This document shows positions 57,970 through 64,000 of a stretch of 64,000 bases of DNA, piece by piece. The translations under genes were made by a program, and so were the position numbers. This stretch comes from Oxytricha trifallax (taxonomy: Eukaryota > Ciliophora > Spirotrichea > Sporadotrichida > Oxytrichidae). Every line of letters starts with the position of its first letter. Within the stretch, counting starts at the first letter, position 1. The stretch covers positions 1 through 64,000 of the forward strand of contig ARYC01000266.1 of assembly GCA_000711775.1 (NCBI GenBank). Reading direction: 5' to 3'. The notes beneath the pieces are model-generated. The model did not search any database, was not told where the DNA came from, and worked only from the letters and a program-made list of their open reading frames with translations.

Positions 57970-60036
57970 TAAAAGACTAAACCATCCCTTGATTCAATAA
58001 CTGTAGAAAGATAAAAATTTGATGCATAATTTTTTTAATAATAATTTTATTTAATCACACAATTAATTTTGGTTCTGCAATGATTTAGTAATAGAAACTT
58101 TACTTAATATATAAGTAATAACACATTATCTGAGTGCTTTAAATTTTAATTTCACATCATTTATTAATCTTTTGATATTTTTAATGAATTTTTAATTTAT
58201 TTTTACTAAACTTCATATTTCATAAAGATTTAAACTTTTACTAATATTCCATAACATCTTTTATATTCTTATTAAATTATTTCTTATTATTTCTATTTAT
58301 AAGAAATTAAAAAAACAAGATTTGCCTAATTTTATTGTTTCAAATTTTTTGGTTTTATCATTTTAAGTTCATATTATGTTTTTATAATAAATTTATCAAT
58401 GATATCTTTTTTTTAATGATTGTTTAACTTTTAAAATCAAAGTATAGCTTATCCCTCATTTAATCAAATATATCACTTATTATTATGTCATATTCATAAC
58501 TTAAAGATGAAGCATATATTTTCATATGACCAATTCATTATATATACAAAAATATATATTTATTTTGAATGTTTCTGTCACTTATACTATGAATAACTAT
58601 TTTATGAAATTTTTCATTCAAACTTACTAATCATACTTAATTTATAGTAATTTCAGCACTTTAATTTTCTTTAATTAATCATTAAGGTTTCTATACATGT
58701 CTAATAAAATTTTAATTATAAATTTATGATTAAATTTATATATATTATTTAATACTTTTTAAGCTTATACGTGAAGCCACACATTAAAAGTGTAAATTAC
58801 AAAATAGTTATTTACTGACGTGTCCCCAGGTTATACCATTTATAGTATAAAACTAGTCTTTGTGATTGAGGATTAACAAGTTTTAAAAAAAACTAGTAAA
58901 ATAAACTAATACATAACAATTTCATTAAATATTTGTAAAGCTTGATTTGATTGACAACTCATTAGATTTTTCATTTTGAAAATTATAATTGATAACTTCC
59001 TTATCTATAATTTAATTGATTTCTATTATCACTTGATTTGCATCAAAATCATTGCCTATCATTTATATTCGTATCTACCCCAATTTAGTATTTACATGCT
59101 AAATTAATTTTATTAAAGTGATTTACTAATTCCTTTTCTGATATTTAAAACAATTAGGTGACACAAGTTTCACATAGTATTTTTCTATGTTATCAATTAT
59201 TCAATATAATTTGTAGAAATATATTAAGAAATAGAAATATTTAAAAAAAATACTTATAAATAGTTTTGCTTCGTATTTTTTCTAATTAACTATGAATCAA
59301 ACTTTTTGAAATTATGTATAGATATATATATTAATGTCCATTTGATTATAAATTAATCTATCTATCACTATAACCATAGAAATATTCTGAATTATTATTA
59401 TTTTAATGCCATTTTATTTACTATTTAATAACTTATTAATCTTATAAGGTTATAATTAATGAATTTTCGCATAATAACTATCTTTAATTACTTAGCAAAT
59501 TGCTAATTCTTTCTAGCTAAACGTAGAACCACATTCTTTGTTAATTAATTGAAACTTATTAATAAATATCCAGATATTTATGATTAAAAATGCAAGAATT
59601 TTTATTAAAACTTTAATACACTTCTAAATTACAACTCTCTATGTTCTTAAAATATAGCCTTAAATTGAACTTTAATCGTGTATATTTGCCACCAATTACA
59701 ATTAATTATCAGTAGTCAAATGTAGTGCTTACCAACTATCTACTCTTAGATCTATACAAATTAGAAAGACTTATAAGAGTGCAATAGTTATACACTAAGC
59801 CAAAGCCCTATCACATTTGCCAACTCTGAAGAGTTTCTCAAAATATTAATGTTAATAGTGATAAATATCCATCTATCCACATTTCTTTTATTAAGGATAC
59901 TTGCTGGAATTCTTTTAACTGTACCACTCTTGATTCTTAATACTCCCTCTGGTCTATGCATCTTTGGAGGTGCATTGACATACAGGGAATACGAAGAAAT
60001 ATTGCGAACTATCTTTGTTTTATATAAACATTTTAT
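57970..60036. other. AT-rich DNA without recognised gene
   Basis: Two kilobases of AT-rich DNA. A hydrophobic frame at 59849-60055 overlaps the inverted repeat and is not convincing. Confidence 0.45.
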
Positions 60037-60172
60037 AAAAGTATGTGAAAAATAGGGAGAATGAAAATTTAATACAAATTAAGCCAAGTTAAATAAGTTT
60101 TGATATTGCCGATTAGTTTTTTAATATTATTATAATAAGTGCATAATCACTTCAGCAAAAATAACAGATATT

Positions 60173-60495
60173 TCACATGCTATAGCATTGGTTTCTCAAA
60201 ATCTAGCCATGAATTTCAACTTATCCGAATGTTGGCATTAGGATGGTTGAAAGTGCGAGGATACCTGTCATTACAACGACTAAAAGTGATTGTCCTCCTA
60301 AATATTTTACTAATTTATCTAGAGCATGCATAGCGCCGACTGAAGCTATGCAGACCAGCTCCGATCCTACCATCAATTGCGAAATGAAGCTGTCCTTGAA
60401 TACTATTGACGACACAAGCACCAAAAGTTGAGAAGAGAATAATAAAAATTCCAGTTGACGAGGCTATAGAAGGAAGGACTCCTTGGTTAAATATT
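60173..60495 (-). pseudogene. TauE/SafE-family permease, C-terminal fragment
   Basis: Minus-strand reading: GVLPSIASSTGIFIILFSTF, then in another frame MVGSELVCIASVGAMHALDK, LVKYLGGQSLLVVVMTGILA and LSTILMPTFG, closing at TGA 60173-60175. This matches the last part of TauE/SafE permeases, where a P..AS.T..F.ILF.. helix is followed by an L..L.KKYGRQS loop and a final membrane helix. One slip near 60425. These proteins export sulfite or other small anions in bacteria and are common but uncharacterised in ciliates. Upstream halves are missing or scrambled in the neighbouring 60.5-61.3 kb. Confidence 0.6.
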
Positions 60496-61260
60496 AATTG
60501 ATTGAAAAAAAAACGCCACCATTAAGACCTAGACATCCTGAGGCCTATCCTCAAACTTATGCAGTGATAGCGACTGATCTCACAGTTTGCTTATTGAATA
60601 TAATATCACTTGAAATCAAACCCTTGCCAACCTTAGTCTTGAGAGCTTATTCAGCATTAATACACTTGGGAGGAATTAATGAAAGAGTAGTAGTGATAGA
60701 AAGTCTTATATTCGCTGAACTCCAAAGATACACAAACTTCGACTCTTTTGGCATCTGACCACGCTCTCTTTAGTGCGTAGAAGTCACAGTGGAGCTCTGA
60801 AGTGACAGAGAGAATGGTAACTCAATTGGTTGTGATGCCAACGAGAGCTGTGCGCATTTTAAACTGCTTCAGGATTCCTCTACCTTCTTATTAGTAAGCG
60901 CACTCCATCTGTATTGTAACTATCTTGATAGTTGAAGAATCCGCCTAGGCGCCCTACACATCAAGATAGAGGAAAGGGGCAAGTGGCTTATATAATTTGC
61001 AGGTTTAAGATTAATTTGATCATCATCATGGCTACAAGAACCAAGGAAATGCGCTCAGGGCGCTCACTAATGACATAGGTTGGCTCTCAAAAATCTTAAT
61101 CATAGATTTTCTCGGCTCCTTGGATAGATGTCTGAATCATAGATTCCAACTCCCTGCTTTTTATTATGGAGAATCGCGTGGTACCACTTGCAGCCCTCCA
61201 GTCAAACTTCCGCCCCATTCTTCGTTTGCAATACTGAAATTCTTGAATTCAAAAAAGATA
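60496..61260. pseudogene. Gene relic related to 12.5-13.5 kb (strand uncertain)
   Basis: Shares GAAAGAGTAGTAGTG (60680) and TTATGGAGAATCGCGTGG (61161) with the 12.5-13.5 kb block. Both strands are open in ciliate code. On minus EYKTFYHYYSFINSSQVYQC lies just upstream of the TauE/SafE fragment and would be its Cys-containing N-terminal side. On plus INERVVVIESLIFAEL is the counterpart of TERVVVVERLAF. The minus assignment fits the neighbouring permease better. Confidence 0.35.
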
Positions 61261-61339
61261 ATGTCAAGACAAGCTGATTTTATTAAGCATGACGACTGTG
61301 CCCATGCCTAGAACTATAGCCACTCCCAGCTATGGTTTC

Positions 61340-61665
61340 TCAAGAAACACTTGAGTACAATAGCGAGATGGTGCTACAACCTATACTACAAAAGATGCTG
61401 AAATGAGAAGAGCAGGGAGAATTCCTAAAGCAAGACATGGTAAAAACTTATTTTCCACTCAACGATATATGCGACAAGGCATAAACCCTTATCATGGATC
61501 TCATAAGGAAGATGTCTACAACCCATTCAACAACTACTATTCAAAAGGCAAATATTGGAACTTCAGACATCATCACATGAATGAACGAGCAGAGGGAGTA
61601 TTGATATTGCAGACAGTACTACTTGTGATTATAATTCATTCACCACTAATTATATTCGCAGATTA
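61340..61665 (+). other. ORF of unknown function within the TIR segment
   Basis: The plus frame from 61341 to a stop-like TAA region reads MRRAGRIPKARHGKNLFSTQ, RYMRQGINPYHGSHKEDVYN and KGKYWNFRHHHMNERAEGVL, followed by a hydrophobic end. Composition is very protein-like. The minus strand is also open and hydrophobic (PCLALGILPALLISASFVV), so the coding strand is unsettled. No family was recognised. Confidence 0.3.
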
Positions 61666-61831
61666 AGTTTGCAATTACTAATGGCCTATTAGTTACTTTG
61701 AATACCTAAATCTCATAAGAGTAAGTGCTATTGTTTTAAAATAAACAGACGATTAATTTAATTATGTTTTTGTTTCTAATATCCTTGCATTTTAAAATAA
61801 TTTACTTTCTCCCTATTTTTCACATACTTTT

Positions 61832-63840
61832 ACTTATTAATCATAAAAATATGCATGATAATATTTTTTATCATGTATTATGCTTATTATTATCTGGTAA
61901 GAACATGAACTAAGCCTTAAAATAAATTTTAGTATAGTATCAATTCAATAATAAGCCATATAAACAGAAGAGCTAATATAATGCCAGTTTCTTATGATTA
62001 TATTTAAAGAATGGACATATCTATGAATCATTAAAATTAAATTAACTTAAGACACTGGTTACTTTAAATTATTTTTTTTAAGTGCAGTTAGTAAGTAAGC
62101 TGTATTTCAGTTAAAAAAATTGATATAATCAATAAGTACCTAAATTATTTGCTTGATTATTTGAGAAAGTAGATAGTATATTGCTCATTTGGAAATAAAT
62201 AAACGACTTTAACAATAAATGTGCTACTTGATCAATATTCCAATAAATCATCAACCGAGTGAAGTATAGCATGGGTCTTAGTCTAAGAGCTAGCAAAATT
62301 AATGATAGATTTGTAGCACACTACCATCTTAGAAATAGCCATCAGTCTTAATAATATTCTCGAATTATGGTCAATCATCGTTAAAGAACAAATAAACTAT
62401 CAAAGAACTACTATAAATATAAACAAATATAACAATTTGCAACCTTTAAACCATTAACAGCAGCTAAGAGATGTTAATTTTACAAATCTTATATCTTAAA
62501 TTCTTATATATTGCATATCAATCAATTATCTAAATAAGTTTAATTTAATCTCAATAAATCCATTATTAATATAGATGGTTTTGTTTTAATAATTCCTCCA
62601 ACTCTGAGGTATATTTCTTTATCAAATAATCATTCTTTTAATATTAACTTAAATTTCCCCGTAATTAACGGTTTAATGCATTAATTTATTTTATACAAGA
62701 GCAATCCTAAACATAGAATTTAATTATGTTGTGTATGCTGCATCAGTAACTGTTCTGCATATTTTAGTTATGCCTAAATTTTCTGGTTGCTAGCATAAGT
62801 CAGGTCTTTGATGTGCTTTAACAAATCATCCTGTAATTACTGTTGATTTGACAGTATATATTCTATTACTTTAAACATAATTATATTTTTTATCTCTGAG
62901 AGTAATGCCTATATAGTATAATGAGTATTGTTGTTGTATCTCATCAAGAATATTCATGCTTCTTTTCATATTCAGAGCACTTAATTTGATTGCTATCCTT
63001 CAGACTGTAGGTGATCTGATTCATATTCATTGGATTGGTTAAAACAACTATTATAATATCTTTTGTGCATTAAAAAAACAACTATAATACTTTAAATGTG
63101 CATGATTACTATTAAATGATGGTTCTTTATTCGATAGATGCTTAATCTATGGATTAAATAATCTTACGAATTGTTAAGTTAAAATAAAATTAAATAAAAG
63201 ATCTAGAGAAAGTCATTGTGATATTCTTTTGCGATATAATATATAGTCCAGTAATATTAATTGGGAATTAATTTCTAATCATAATTAAATACACCAGGAA
63301 ATAAAGCATGTGTTGATCTATAAATATTTTTATTATTAAATTTTCCTAAGTTTATATTTCTTTAAAACATTAGAAGCATTTGTGAGGAAATAAGACATCA
63401 GATCAATCAGTCTCAATGTTAATATATTATTATGATATTGTCAATTAAATTATTTGATAGTCATATTCATGCTATTTACAATTTTTTCGACATATATACT
63501 GCTTCCATGATGGATGCTTAGCAATATGTCTTTCTTATTATCGAGAAAGTATGATTTATTACAAATAATTGCAGTTGTTTTCAAAGTGTCGCTATTCACA
63601 GGAACAGATACTGTTTTACTATTACTAATATTACTATTATGTATATCACAATATGACTTTTCTAAATACTATAGAGTCTAAATCATCAAATTTCTTTTTC
63701 TGCGACGGAATCATAATATATAATAGGAAATAGATAAATTTTAATTAATAATTATTTGTTAAAATAAAAACCTTTTAAGATGAAGTCGGAACCATGTTGT
63801 ATTCACCATAATTTTGTAAGTTACATTTATGATATCTATA
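61832..63840. other. AT-rich DNA without recognised gene
   Basis: AT-rich up to the MORN fragment. No repeat copy or frame was supported. Confidence 0.45.
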
Positions 63841-63859
63841 TTTTTTTAATACTATTCCA

Positions 63860-64000
63860 GCAATAATATGAGTCAGTGATGGTTAAAGACAGAGACTTCA
63901 GCAAGAAACAGAAAGGCACTGGTTAGGGAAGTATATCCATGTAGACGAAGACATTTACGAGGGATACTGGAAAAATAACAAAGCTATTTGAGAACTTTCA
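63860..64000 (+). pseudogene. MORN-repeat fragment, cut by the window edge
   Basis: Plus strand: MVKDRDFSKKQKGTG in one frame and GKYIHVDEDIYEGYWKNNKA in the next. The latter is a MORN repeat (G.Y.....DIYEG.W...K..G). A one-base slip lies between, near 63925. It is on the opposite strand to the MORN segment at 38.9-39.1 kb. It may be a relic or an MDS of the same or a related gene. It may continue past 64000. Confidence 0.5.

Larger units (their letters stand above)
60037..61831. mobile_element. Segment bounded by a perfect 24-bp inverted repeat
   Basis: AAAAGTATGTGAAAAATAGG + GAGA at 60037-60060 and its exact complement at 61808-61831 enclose 1.8 kb of GC-richer sequence that includes a TauE/SafE fragment and other coding-like pieces. 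The first 19 bases of the same repeat end the 12.5-14.06 kb relic. It looks like a TIR element that carries host-gene sequence. No transposase and no target duplication were found. Confidence 0.5.

Noticed and set aside
1-64000. rRNA, tRNA genes, CRISPR arrays, bacterial operons
   Set aside because: None seen. The sequence is eukaryotic, with reassigned stop codons, small GT-AG introns and TBE transposons.

Overview
The window reads as micronuclear (germline) DNA of a stichotrich spirotrich ciliate of the Oxytricha/Stylonychia/Tetmemena kind. Three things point there. Every convincing coding stretch runs through TAA and TAG (read as Gln) and ends at TGA. A Tc1/mariner-type transposon near the left edge ends in the 17-base telomere-like sequence GGGGTTTTGGGGTTTTG, the hallmark of Oxytricha telomere-bearing elements (TBEs). 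The rest is very AT-rich, gene-poor DNA packed with transposons and palindromic repeats, with only scraps of somatic-type genes. Species was not determined.

Layout. 1-1943: right part of a TBE (small basic protein, then a 42-kDa-class DD34E transposase, then the telomeric end). 2.5-3.3 kb: SINE-like repeat with a 13-bp target duplication. 4.15-4.57 kb: palindromic MITE. 6.49-7.38 kb: short element with inverted ends. 8.14-10.29 kb: fossil element with ~300-bp inverted ends and a Rep/SF3-helicase-like coding region. 11.1-11.6 kb: MITE with G-run ends. 11.7-12.3 kb: 5'-truncated LINE-like insertion. 12.5-14.06 kb: GC-richer gene relics, including EF-hand motifs. 15.8-16.5 kb: a possible gene fragment. 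18.4-19.2 kb: palindrome. 20.1 and 23.3 kb: two more G-run MITEs. 24.5-26.05 kb: element with 418-bp inverted arms and a nested MITE. 27.2-28.8 kb: minus-strand coding region with a LINE-like 3' end. 30.8-31.5 kb: second SINE-like copy. 33.1-37.6 kb: a TBE-like element. 38.9-39.1 kb: start of a MORN-repeat gene with a small intron. 40.7-41.3 kb: third SINE-like copy. 42.2-42.8 kb: eroded TBE end. 44.3-49.1 kb: a large TBE-like element. 49.7 kb: minisatellite. 52.2-55.6 kb: another TBE-like element. 56.6-57.96 kb: decayed unknown gene. 60.04-61.83 kb: segment bounded by a perfect 24-bp inverted repeat and carrying a TauE/SafE permease fragment. 63.9 kb: a second MORN fragment.

The main observation is that four TBE-type elements share one plan. 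A DDE transposase and a small basic-tailed protein are encoded convergently. In the three elements where the outer side is visible, a third gene lies divergently beyond the small one. That third gene is not constant: it is an SF2 helicase in the 44-49 kb element, and an MT-A70-type adenine methyltransferase relic in both the 33-37 kb and 52-55 kb elements. The small gene carries tiny GT-AG introns, one of them at a matching position in two elements. I infer a family of germline-limited transposons that swaps its accessory gene. Most copies are decayed; the transposases at 0.8-1.8 and 48.2-49.1 kb are the best preserved.
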